NCBI GenBank assembly: GCA_963932465.1
Contig: OZ010786.1
Span: 594,631,038-594,695,037, forward strand
Reading direction: 5' to 3'
Source: Maratus speciosus
Taxonomy: Eukaryota; Arthropoda; Arachnida; Araneae; Salticidae
Length of the DNA stretch: 64,000 nt
The notes under the pieces were generated by a model. The model did no database searches, was not told the origin of the DNA, and saw only the letters and a list, made by a program, of their open reading frames with translations. The position numbers were made by a program, and so were the translations under genes. Shown piece after piece: positions 34,597 through 44,842 of the stretch. Position 1 is the stretch's first letter. Each line of letters begins with the position of its first letter.

Positions 34597-34701
34597 AGCA
34601 TTCATTGTTTGGGATTAATCTGCAATCCAAAGGTTCTGAAATGGAAAAGAGATTTGGGAAGAGAGTTGACATCCACCCAGAAGTCCTTAATTCATCAATA
34701 A
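34597..34701 (+). CDS. Candidate terminal coding exon, function unknown
   Basis: TTGTGTTTTCTTTATAG gives a strong acceptor. Joined in phase to the exon at 29532-29605 it encodes SIHCLGLICNPKVLKWKRD and then GRELTSTQKSLIHQ followed by TAA at 34699-34701. A second frame is also open for 50 codons (HSLFGINLQSKG...), so the frame is not certain. AATAAA follows 60 bp after the stop. The peptide belongs to no family I recognise. Evidence is limited to splice, stop and poly(A) signals; a non-coding transcript is possible. Confidence 0.3.
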   Translation, partial: SIHCLGLICNPKVLKWKRDLGRELTSTQKSLIHQ

Positions 34702-34763
34702 CAAAGGATTTTTCATTCAAATTGAAGATTTTAATTATATTTTTAGTGTAAATACGTGTTGCA

Positions 34764-34769
34764 AATAAA
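34764..34769 (+). terminator. Poly(A) signal AATAAA
   Basis: AATAAA followed by a T-rich and then GT-rich stretch (TTTGTTGTTTTTACTG), the usual arrangement for 3' end formation. It fits as the 3' end of the candidate exon at 34597, but AATAAA is common in DNA this AT-rich. Confidence 0.35.
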
Positions 34770-35158
34770 TTTTTTTTTTGTCAATTTTTAATTTGTTGTT
34801 TTTACTGTTCATATTTATAGGAATGTTACTGCTTTTCTGAAAGTAATCATTTTAAATGAAAAATATCCATTAGTTTTCAGAAAATTTATTTAAAAGAAAT
34901 CAAGTTCATATTTCAATTTATCAGTTTCAAATATGTTCATCTTGTATTTTGTTTAGATAGTTCCATGTCATAGTTCATTGTATTTCTGTTTTGCATTTCA
35001 CATCCCTAAACACGCATTTTCATTTTTAATAATTGTCTTGTGGAACATCTCAATTTCAGTCAGATTATAATACAACGGTTAAAAAAAAAACAGTGAATTG
35101 TTTTAATTCAATATTTTATTTTTAAATGGCTAAAGTAACCGATTAGTTTGCAACATAA
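34770..35158. other. No gene recognised
   Basis: AT-rich spacer without repeat or motif. Confidence 0.4.
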
Positions 35159-35291
35159 AGGGTGTTTCATATCCAGGTATTTTATCGCATTAAGGAACAC
35201 AATCTACTGAAAAACGAGTAGATTGTGCTCCAGTAGTTTCTGATCATCACCCTATCAATTAATTTGAAATACCTAGACACAAACCTCTTAA
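35159..35291. mobile_element. Hairpin-forming MITE-like element
   Basis: GGGTGTTTCATATCCAGGTA at the left and, inverted, GGTTTGTGTCTAGGTATTT at the right. In the middle ACACAATCTACT and AGTAGATTGTG form a perfect stem around an 8-base loop. About 130 bp. Confidence 0.5.
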
Positions 35292-36390
35292 TAACCAAAA
35301 AGGGGTGTCATAAAGTTGACTAAAATTTGTTTCTAAGAAATAAGTTTTAAAAACCAATATTTACTAAAAAATTGAAGTACATATTAAGCCTTATCTGATT
35401 GTTTTTTGTAATAATTTGGCTAAAAGAACTCTAAATTGTTTCTTGCCAATTGTCGAGATACATTTTCTGCTTAAATAGTCTAAAGTTTATATGAATATAA
35501 CAAGACATTTTTTTAAAAATGTAATTATTTAAATCTAAATATTTTTTGTCGTATAAAACATTATGTAAGAATGCAAAAAAAAAAAAAAAATAAATAAATA
35601 ATTAAAAAAAAATGTGGTCATATTCATAATAGTCTGATTTTTAATGCCATATTTATTCTCTTTTCAAATATTTGCTTACAAATAAAAATTTATCCTTTAT
35701 ACTATTCCCACAATATTTGAATTCTAGATGAAATTTTATCCCAGGATACAAAATTTCAAGTCTTTTGATCCAGTTATTTATGAATGTTTAAAGTTTGAAA
35801 CCTCTCATGTCGAATTTGTTATTTATCATAGGGAAATTTCAATGTGTATGGTTTTTTAAACGTAACACAAATTGCTGAATACGATGAACTGAAATTCTTA
35901 ATTTGCATAATTGAAGCTTCTAGAAATCTTTTTTTTTTTTTTTTTTTTAACAAATATTTTATAAGTTCAAATATTTTTTTAAACTATCTGCTTTTGTAAA
36001 TTTTGAAAGATAAATGGCACATATATTTTACAAAAATAGATTTTAGAAGTTTTGAATATAGATTGCAGCTTGCTGCATCCAACTGCCTTTTAGTTATGTT
36101 TAAAAAAACTATGTGCATTCTAATCAGTTTTTGAACAATAGTCAATTTACATTATTTTTAATACATTCATACTAGTCATATTTACATGATGTGCAGCAAA
36201 GTCTCAACTTATAACAGTTTGAAAAGGGAAGCTGAACAATGTCAGCATAGTTCCTGAAGCCTATCTGTAGGTCCAGTGGTTTGCTAATTTATATTTGCAG
36301 TATCCTTACTTACTCTTTTTACAAGGACCACATTAATTTACGGTTGCTGGGCATAGATAACTTTGATGAATGAAGATAAAATGAAGATAA
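35292..36390. other. No gene recognised
   Basis: AT-rich sequence with an A-run near 35575 and a T-run near 35931. No domain, tRNA or clear repeat. Confidence 0.45.
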
Positions 36391-36857
36391 CTTTTACAAG
36401 CATAATGTTAATTTAAGAGCAGTGACCGTAAAAATATTAACAAACCTATTACGAGCATAATGTTAATTTACGGCCAGTGACTATATAAAAAATTAAGGAA
36501 CATATTACGGGCATAATGTTAATTTATGGCCAGTGACCATAAAAAAAAATTAAGGAACTTATTACGGGCATAATGTTAATTTATGGCCAGTGACCGTAAA
36601 AATATTAAGGAATTTATTACGGGCATAATGTTAATTTATGGCCAGTGACCGTAAAAAAATTAAGGAACTTATTACGGGCATTATGTTAATTTACGGCCAG
36701 TGACTTTAAATTTTACGGGCAAAAGTTTACGGGTAAATTTGTATTTTTACGGTCATGGCAGCTTTATGGTCATAACATTATTTTTACGGTCAGTGACTGG
36801 CACACATTTTGCCAGTCAGTGACCGTAATTTAACGGTGAAATTTCTTAGAGTGTGAA
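36391..36857 (+). repeat. Tandem array, about 56-bp unit, six copies, ending in a strong hairpin
   Basis: The unit is TTACGGGCATAATGTTAATT then 'tacggccagtgaccgtaaaaatattaaggaac'. It is followed by TTACGGTCAGTGACTGGC and TGCCAGTCAGTGACCGTAA, a near-perfect 18-bp inverted pair, then CACCGTTAAAT and TTTCTTAGAGTGTG. Read inverted, the right edge begins CACACTCTAAGAAATTTC, which resembles CACTA-type ends with subterminal repeats; the left end was not found, so the assignment is tentative. Confidence 0.6.
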
Positions 36858-37206
36858 TACAAAATCGAAGGTCTGTCTGAAGTATCGTGGCACTTAGCCA
36901 GCCTTTGAACTTTTAAATTTCCAAAATTTTCGCCGCAAAAAAAATAAAAAAATAAAATAAAAATCCTTGAGGCATTTTTGAATTTTATTACCTTCAAATT
37001 TAGTATTTAATGAAATAAAAAAATCAGATTATTTAGTCGGACCAAAAACTGTGCCAGGAGGTTTCAAGTGGTATTATATAACTATCGAAAAAAATATTTG
37101 AAGCTAGCTGAGATTAAGTCTGAATAATATTTATACCTTAAAAAAATATTTTGAAAAGGATAGACGATTTTGACTGCTTTTCCTGCTTGCCAGACAATAG
37201 GGAAGG

Positions 37207-37414
37207 TTAACCCCTTGAAGGGCAACCAAAAATGCCTCTAAACATTGATTCTTACCGGAATAATTGAAAAAGAATTTTTTTAAATAAGGAAAAGCCATTT
37301 TCAAACGATTTTCCCCAAAAGTTAAAAATATAAAATTTAGTTAAAAATTTCTGGTGAGAATCTTGATTAAATTAGGTGGGATATATTTTATCCCACCGCC
37401 CCTAAAAGGGTTAA
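37207..37414. mobile_element. TTAA-flanked MITE, subfamily E
   Basis: TTAA at both edges; ends CCCCTTGAAGGG and CCCCTAAAAGGG. Near the right end GGTGGGATA and TATCCCACC form a perfect 9-bp stem around a 5-base loop. It is inserted at the outer tip of the left arm of the large inverted repeat; the matching right arm has a single TTAA at 46599-46602. Confidence 0.88.
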
Positions 37415-38440
37415 ACGCGAGTGCCAGTAAAGCTGGGCTTGCGGTGCTTCGCTGAATATCCATTTATACACGATACAAACAAAACGTAAACCGCGTTGCA
37501 GTGCCTCCCGAAAGCTATCTTAATCTCTCAACTGGCTGCGCGCGCAATCACGAGAAATCTTACTGCGATAGGCTCTAGTAAGACCATATGACTCATAGCA
37601 AGCGTGCCGTTGTATTTTGGAGTAGTTAAAAAATTCTTATTTGTAGTGAAACATATGCAGCTTTAGAAGCGCTAATTTTGTATGTACATTAAAATATTTT
37701 TCTTTTTATATAATATACATTACTTATATATATTAATCATGGGAAAAAAATGTTTCTATTATTTGCACAAAAATCGATGGAAAAATCACTGTTTTATAGT
37801 GAAAAAGCTCTACAAACACAATTCTTGAAAATTCGACAAAAACACTTAGTCTAACAGCTAGTAGCAACGCCAAAAACATGTGATTTTAGCGAGGCTCATT
37901 TTTATTCCCTTCCATTTTATGGTGTACTACGGACGTTGCTTTTACCTGTGAGAGTAGGAGTTATGTAGGTGAAAAAACTACAAAGTTACGCTATTTTAGC
38001 ATGACTTTTATTTATAACATCTGTTTCGACTAACTATTTGCGATATAAATCAGTTATTGCCAGATGTTTCCAACGTTGTTAACCCATTAACCGCTGACGT
38101 TGCGTTCACGCAACAGTCAAAATAAGTGCTCGTCCAATGAATTAATTACATTGGCACCACTATTTTAGAATTAATAAAAATGTCTTATTTATTGGCAGGA
38201 ATTTTGCTATTTTAGTAAAGCGAAATTTACCTTACTGAATTTGTGGTGGCAAACTACTTTCAACAAGGAATTTGAAATTTTCTATCGTAATAGTTTTGGC
38301 GGTTAATGGGTTAAGGCCTGCGAGATCCCGATTTATTAGATTAAAAAAATATCATTTGAGCAAGCTTGAAAGTTATAAATATTACACTTTGGCTACCCGA
38401 AAACCTATATTTAATTTCCCAGACTGACATTTGGGTGATA
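37411..38440 (+). repeat. Left arm of a large inverted repeat
   Basis: From TTAAACGCGAGTGCCA inward this arm is the reverse complement of 46602-45800: GCTGGGCTTGCGGTGCCTC-type tip, 'aaaccgcgttg', 'atgactcatagcaag', 'attaatcatgg', 'ttttatggtgtac' and CCAACGTTGTTAA all recur inverted. Divergence is visible, so it is not recent. It ends near 38440 in the GCAAGCTTGAAA block. MITE F is inserted at 38079-38314. No coding frame. Confidence 0.85.
38079..38314. mobile_element. TTAA-flanked MITE, subfamily F
   Basis: TTAA at both edges, inverted ends CCCATTAACCGC and GCGGTTAATGGG. Inside the left end is TGAC-GTTGCG-TTCA-CGCAAC-A-GTCA, a 10-bp stem with one bulge. The corresponding site in the right arm of the inverted repeat (45879-45882) is an uninterrupted TTAA, so the insertion is proven by comparison. 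Confidence 0.9.
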
Positions 38441-38868
38441 AGTTAATGTCAGACGACTTTATAACGACTATCCCGTTATATATGTTTGCGTTAGATCCCC
38501 CCCCCCCCCCGCCAGCAGTTTCAATTAAAAACCTGTTTAATACTTTATTTATTTTAGTGCACTATAGTCACACACTGCAGCCCCTAAATTAAATTGAACA
38601 TTTAAAAACTATATCGCTTGTATTAATAGCCCTTCACATTTAAATTAAACTATTGTAGTTACTCATATCTTTAATAAAATGAAATCAGTGATTCAGTCTT
38701 CAACTCTACTTTGAGATTTTCTCATACCAGATTTAACCTTGTAGAAAAACGTTACTGCTGTCTGTTATTAACAAATGCATTTTAACTTCGGTCACTTCCT
38801 TGTTTGGTCATGAATATAACTCATCATTTAGAATCACTTAACATGTAATCTATTCATTAGCTTTATTT
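38441..38868. other. Foldback interior left of the LTR element
   Basis: Contains one diverged copy of the tandem unit found at 44843-45800 (GGCTACCCGAAAACCTATAT) up to about 38480, then a C-run and AT-rich DNA without genes. Confidence 0.5.
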
Positions 38869-39473
38869 TCGCACTGCACTTTAACATTCAGACCGTTACA
38901 TTCATTCGTATGTGAATGCTGCATTTTTGTGGCAACGCAAGCTGCTAAACCTTGCCCTAACCTAACATCTGGTTTAGAAAATACATTCTTATGGCTTTTT
39001 CGCCTACAATCTCAATAACTTTTTCAACCCTCTGTCTTTATACAGAAACATTTTTATTTTTACACTTAACCGCAATTGTATGAAAGTACAGTCTAGCTTT
39101 GCACTTCCCACGATTCAGGAATTTTAGTAATCCACAAATCTGGAATCCCTACTCAATTCAAATATGTAACAGGTTCATCGTATTTGGCGAAATCTGTCCC
39201 TTGTGCATGGTGCAAATACTTTTAGATTGGCGATATTGTACTACGCCAGGCAAGTGAATTGTAACTGCATATTCCACTCACTCCTGCTCTGTCTCTGGCC
39301 TCTGATGCTACTCTAAATAGAGGCGTCCGTTTCTGTCCCCTGGTTTTGTACCTCTCCCCTCTGCTTTTCATGATGGAATAAATATCTTCATATATCAGAT
39401 TGGAGTTTTTTTTTTGAACTGGTGGTTATTGCTTCTGCTTTCACGGTCACTCACGCCTAAAGGATAAAATCTT
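38869..39473 (+). repeat. 5' LTR of the Gypsy-like element
   Basis: Starts CGCACTGCACTTTAACATTC and ends near GGATAAAATCTT. A TATA-like CTCTAAATAGAGG lies at about 39311, and AATAAA at 39377-39382 before TATCTTCATATATCA. Right after the end comes TTGGTTGTCGCGACCAG, which may be the primer-binding site. Confidence 0.78.
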
Positions 39474-39516
39474 CAATTATAAAATCTTGGTTGTCGCGAC
39501 CAGATTTGTTCTCCAA

Positions 39517-39550
<34 letters not shown>

Positions 39551-42242
39551 AATGTAGGGGAGAGGTACGCGTAATTTGTCTCCATCTGCATGTTTTCTTC
39601 AAGCGGTGGATGCCTGCCGTCACCTACGCGCCTCTTTCGGCTGATGTCCTAATGAACTGCCGCATGACTCAAAAATTCTCCGTCGAACTGTGAACTTCCC
39701 GCTCTCTAAGAAAGTACAACCGGATGCTGACTCCCCCCCCCCCGGTCGGCCAATCCCGCTGAGTAAATAAACTCCCTCCTCCTCGAGTCTACATCCCTCT
39801 GTTTGCAGCCCCCCGACACCGAAGGAATATTCGGATCCCTGGACTCAATTATCTCTTGCTCATCTTGTGTTGCTCGAGTCTTCACCCCTGCCCTTTTCGC
39901 TCGCATCGGACGGCTGTGTTTCGCTTCTATTTCCTCCACCCACTGGTGTTGAAATCTACATTCGGAAATAAGAAGGCTGTGTTTTGCATTGAATTCTGGG
40001 ATAATTCTCAATTCGACTTCGACTATAAACTTCGACTATGTGTGTTTTTCACCGAACTGTTGCAACTCTCTGTTTGTGAAATTGTGAAATATGTAAGTGC
40101 GTTTTCGTGTGCACAAGAATGTAAGAAAAAAAGAGGTATTTTCGTTTAATTAGATAAAAAGAAGAAACGCCATATCTGTGTTCGCGATGAAAAAGAATCC
40201 TGTCCCGCCTGAAAGTCCATCATCTTGCTCATACCTTCTGCCTGCTAATAGGACTGAGTTTTATTCGACCTTTTTTCATGTGCATCTCTGAAAATCATTA
40301 AGCTTGTGTGAAATTTTGAACAGTTGTGAAGTTTTTCCTGCGTGTTGGTGTATCTGGCTCATATAGAAACAAGTGTCTCTTCTATATCGTTCAACCATAC
40401 TGCAGTGTTTGTGCAACATATTTCTACGATTCTTTAATCGTCTATCAAAACAACTGTGTTTGTTTTTCAGTGTACTACAGCAACCGCGTCTTTCTGAAAT
40501 ATGTTCAAAGATAAGAAACCGCTGAAGTATATCATGAAAAGCCTTTTTATTTAAAAAAAAAAATGATAAATACAATGCAAAAAAAATTCCGCTGTGTGCT
40601 TCGCCGTGATTGAATCAGCCAGCCTACTCAAAATTCGCTGCTTGTGTCGCCTTTTTTCCATACTACACCAATTGAGTTTCTAAAATCAAAGTGCTCCAAC
40701 AAAATCCTAATGTACTTTTGTGTTAAGTTTTCTACAGGTCGTTCATCTTTTTATTCAAGAAGCGTTTTTTTTTTCTGATAAAAAATCTCGCAAAAAGTCA
40801 TTTGCTGCCAAAGAATCATTTTGAAGATTCATTCACACGAATGCGTAAATTTCTGGCAAATTTTTATGATCTTGACAAATAGGTCATAAATGTGCATAAA
40901 TAAAAGGCAAGCGTAAAAAAAAAGAGCACTAAAAAATATAAACGAAACAAAATTTCACAAAACAGATACAAAAAAGTGGAAAGAAACAGTGCTCCATTCC
41001 CTTAAATTACACATTTTAGAGTGTGAAAGCAGATGTTTTTATTCCCCCCCCCCCCCCACACACACACACACATTTTTTTATCTCTTCTAATTTCTTTTCA
41101 GTTAATTTTGGAAACATATTATTTAAATTTTAACAGTAAGTTTCATTCCATTTTTCTGCTTTCATACTCGATAAGTACTCACAGGTACTTGAAATTTGAT
41201 TTACTAATATTATTGTGTTTTCGTACATAATTTACTATAATGAGACACAGTGATATTGCCTTTTTAATATATTGTGATTTATTTTGTGCAGTTTACTATA
41301 ATATTTATAAATGTAATATATTATTTTTTCTTTTAGCATTGCATTTAATTTTTCCAATTTCTTATTTAATATCAAATTCACTTTTTTTATTAACTCTCAA
41401 TGCATACTAAAATGTTTCTTTTTGTACAAAAATTTTAAAGAGGAATTAGATATTTTTTTGCCTCTTTTACTTTGGAGTACTAATGTTAAAATATTAATTT
41501 GACAGGTTTGAATTTTTGGATCCAAAGTAAGTTGGGTTGAAAGACTTTTAGTTATTTAACCCCTTCGGGACGGGAGCCTTTTACGAAATTTTTAATCTTT
41601 TATCACCGTTTTTTAAAAACAGAAATTTGTGTCTTCTTGAATCGAGAAAATGCGCTGATTAAATAAGGCAAATTTTACAGTAAAATTTTACTGGTGAAGA
41701 AAAACAAGGATTCTGAGCGCTTCATGCGGCACGTATACGTGTCGCTCGTCCCCAAGGGGTTAAGAAAAAACGAACTATAACAGTTTTTTTTAATATTTTT
41801 TTTTCTTATTCTATTGAAAAAGATAAAATAAGTATTTAATTTTTACTGGCTAGCTCCCAGTTTTTGTGTTTTGAAAAACTTGCAGTTCCATCAGTTAAAA
41901 AAAGGGGGGAGCTATTGTGAAATTTTTGTTTGTTTCTCTCTTTCCTTTTGTTAAAAGAAAAGTCAATGATATTATTTTTTACTTTGAGAAACACAATTTA
42001 TATCCGGATACACATTTTCCATTTTTCTATAAAAGGTTTAAATAAGACCTTTAGCTTATTTTTTTGAGTTGAGTGTTATTTTTTTAATGTGATTATTATA
42101 CTATTTTATTTCATTACTTTTTTTGCTTTACATTTTTATCTTTTATATATGTGTTATTTCTATATGTATTATGCAGAATCTCAGTAACACTTTTGATTAA
42201 GGAACTTCTTTAAACTAACCGTTGACCATCTCCGCTAAATAA
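39474..42242 (+). other. Leader of the LTR element, no gene
   Basis: 2.8 kb with an A-run at 39522-39549, C-runs near 39735, a CA repeat near 41060 and MITE D at 41556-41763. Short frames here match nothing recognisable. Confidence 0.55.
41556..41763. mobile_element. TTAA-flanked MITE, subfamily D
   Basis: TTAA at both edges; ends CCCCTTCGGGACGGGAGCC and, inverted, CCCCTTGGGGACGAGCG. Near the right end is GCGGCACGTATACGTGTCGC, a 20-bp palindrome with one mismatched pair. Same subfamily as 62534-62741, including AAATAAGGCAAATTTTACAG in the middle. Confidence 0.87.
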
Positions 42243-43116
42243 ATTCCAATCAATATTATCCAATTTGATGGAGATCCGGATTTGCTTAAATTCGTTTTTA
42301 ACCAAATTAGGCCGGTCGCTGAAATTAACAAATACAGCCCTCAGACTACCATTGCTGTTCTTGTAGAAAAGTTAATTCGACCAGCACAAAAAATTTATGC
42401 ACAAAATCCGGAACTTCAAAAAATTACCTACGTAAATTCGCTTGAAAAAGAATTTGCGGCATTTTTCGCACCCCCTAGCAAGTGTGTCGCTGGCGTCGAA
42501 CTTTCGAGTTTATCTCTTCTGCCAGCAGAATCTATTAAAAATTTGGCACATAGATTAAACGTGTTAGCCGCAACTGTGTATGCTGACATTAATGACGAAA
42601 ATGCTCGTAATACCATTAAACTAATGAAATTTTTGGAGGCTGTGCCAGCTAACATACGAAATAAATTACAAGAAGAGGGCATTAACGAGTATCGTGCTAC
42701 TGTTGAAAGAGCACAGGTTTTGCATGAAATTCGGCATAATGAAAAGATTCTACATCCATTGCCCTCTGTCAGTAAATCTCAAAATAACGTTGAAGAACAA
42801 TTGAAGGAGCTGTCTGAAAAAATAAACGCTTTAACACTTGCACCGCCTGAACCCAAAACAGAAAAAGAAAAAAAATAAGATTCAAGGTAGGCCAAAATAT
42901 AACTCGAATGCAATGCGCTATAGGAAAAATTTCAAAACGCGAAATTTCCCCAAATGTTTTTCCCCTCACAAATTTTCACAAAGAAAAGTTGTGACATGCC
43001 AACTCTGTTTCCACAATGGCTCCCAAGCCCAAGCGTGTTTTAAATGGAAAAGAGTTAACACACAGAGAAGGGGAAATTTTAACAAACATAAAAACTACCA
43101 TGTTCAGGAAAACTAG
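42243..43116 (+). pseudogene. Gag of the LTR element, broken
   Basis: From 42243 the frame reads IPINIIQFDGDPDLLKF and continues to EKEKK at 42878. The FDGDP..L..F motif and following helix-rich region with FLEAVPANIRNKL are typical of retrotransposon Gag (capsid). An in-frame TAA at 42240 removes the original start. The nucleocapsid part continues in another frame (42838-43116) and has one knuckle, CQLCFHNGSQAQAC, in which the usual zinc-binding His is Ser. Gag packages the element RNA; the stop, the frame change and the lost ligand make this copy non-functional. Confidence 0.78.
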
Positions 43117-43148
43117 AACAGAGACACAATTTTTATGCTGATGATTTT

Positions 43149-43780
43149 GTGTCTCAACCATGTGACTTAACATCAGCAACATTTCCTATTGACCCTACAT
43201 TATCAAAAATGTCTAAAGAAAGGTTAGTTAATTCAACCGGTTCACAAACTTCAGATAGCATTACAATCGCAAATAATGTCACTACTCAAATAGAAAATGA
43301 AGGCGATAACAATGTACACATCATTTGTAGTGTAAACACTCATTCTCCACCACTCCCTCTTGCAAAGGCCACTATTGCAAACCATAAAATCACCCTATTG
43401 GCTGATTCTGGAAGTAGCATTTCGTTGCTTTCACAGAAATTATTTAATGAACTTAAACCTACATTAAAATACAAGAGGCTATCAACAGCCATAAGTATTA
43501 AAACTGTCAATTCGTATGTCTCTCTTTTTCTTCGTGTATTAGAGCATCCATTAAGTTAGAAAAGAAATCCTTCTCGCATCATTTCTATATTGTTGATATT
43601 CCAGAATCATCCAGTTTTGAAGGCATTCCTGGTTTCGAATTCATTAGTAAATTTAACATCATCATTGACACTTTCAATAAATGCATTCACATTAACAACA
43701 CCTTGACTATTCCACTAGAAACAGCTGACACTAATTCAGAAGTCAGTGAAAATAATCAATGTAACTCCTTATGTTAGTGA
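43149..43780 (+). pseudogene. Retroelement aspartic protease region, frameshifted
   Basis: The frame from 43149 contains KITLLADSGSSISLLS, with the catalytic Asp-Ser-Gly of retropepsins, followed by a strand-rich region. It goes out of frame near 43540. The continuation in the next frame (HHFYIVDIPESSSFEGIPG) includes the FEGIPGFEF part, which resembles the family's second conserved patch (usually ILG.DFL). The original enzyme would cut the Gag-Pol polyprotein. No reverse transcriptase follows. Confidence 0.78.
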
Positions 43781-43923
43781 CAAATCAAGATGTGTTCTTA
43801 ACTCGTAAAATCATTCTAGAACCCCAAGAGCAAATATATAGCTCAGTTTTCACAAACAATAATATCAAACATAACATAAATTATCTATTTGGATATTTGG
43901 CAGATAAAAAGAATTAATAGGTC

Positions 43924-44261
43924 ATGATGCCATTATTCAAATGGATAAAAAGTCTAAACACAAAAAGAAGCTTTTACATTTACATCATTTCTTTTCTATT
44001 TCACTTAAAAATAATTCTGACACTACCATTCATCTCCCTAAACACACAAAAATGGTACATTTATCTGAGGTTGAGGAAATTCTTGAGTACCCCTCTGATA
44101 ATTTGGACAAGCATCATAACTCAGAACAACACTTCCTAAATTATTTCCAGGCATCTAATGAAATATTTAAAAAAAGGAAAGAAGATTTATCAGCTAAAGA
44201 TTTCAATCTTAAACATTTAAGTTCTAATGAAGCGAATACATTGACTCGCACTGCACTTTAA
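43924..44261 (+). pseudogene. Linker upstream of the missing reverse transcriptase
   Basis: One frame reads KMVHLSEVEEILEYPSDNLD and later EDLSAKDFNLKHLSSNEANT. That resembles the acidic 'dF.i.HL....' stretch before RT in Gypsy polyproteins. The frame ends where the 3' LTR starts, which marks the deletion junction. Confidence 0.55.
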
Positions 44262-44842
44262 CATTCAGACCGTTACATTCATTCGTATGTGAATGCTGTA
44301 TTTTTGTTGCAATGCAAGCTGCTAAAACTTGCCCTACCCTAACATCTGGTTTAGAAAATACATTCTCATGTTTTTTTCGCCTAATAACTCAATAAATTTT
44401 TCAACCCTCTGTATTTATCCAGAAACATTTTTATTTTTACTCTTAACCGCAATTGTATCAAAGTACAGTCTAGCTTTGCACTTCCCACGATTCAGGAATT
44501 TTAGTAACCCACAAATCTGGAATCCCTATTCAATTCAAATATGTAACAAGTTCACCGTATGTATTTGGCGAAATCTGTCCCTTGTGCATGTCGCAAATAC
44601 TTTTAGATTGGCGATATTGTACTACGCCAAGCAAGTGAATTATAACTGCATATTCCACTCACTCCAGCTCTGGCTCTGGCCTTTGATGCTGCTCTAAATA
44701 GAGGCGTCCGTTTCTGTCCCCTGGTTTTGTACCTCTTCCCTCTGCTTTTTATGATGGAATAAATATCTTCATATATCATATTGGAGTTTTTTTCAACTGG
44801 TGGTTATTGCTTCTGCTTTCACGGTCAGTCACGCCTAAAGGA
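44245..44842 (+). repeat. 3' LTR of the Gypsy-like element
   Basis: Direct copy of 38869-39473 with scattered substitutions and small indels. AATAAA lies at 44758-44763. The sequence after it returns to the foldback's tandem unit (CAGGCTTTAAATATAGATGG). Confidence 0.8.

Larger units (their letters stand above)
38869..44842 (+). mobile_element. Gypsy-like LTR retrotransposon lacking reverse transcriptase and integrase
   Basis: Two direct repeats of about 600 bp (38869-39473 and 44245-44842) flank an internal part with gag (42243-43116) and an aspartic protease (43149-43780). After the protease the sequence reaches the linker that normally precedes reverse transcriptase (EDLSAKDFNLKHL) and then goes straight into the 3' repeat. 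The whole RT, RNase H and integrase portion is therefore missing. TTTATT stands at both outer edges and may be the target duplication. The 2.8-kb leader before gag is long and holds MITE D. It is inserted between the arms of the large inverted repeat. Confidence 0.82.

Noticed and set aside
42838..43182. Independent small genes beside gag
   Set aside because: They are the nucleocapsid part of gag in a shifted frame and its antisense shadow.
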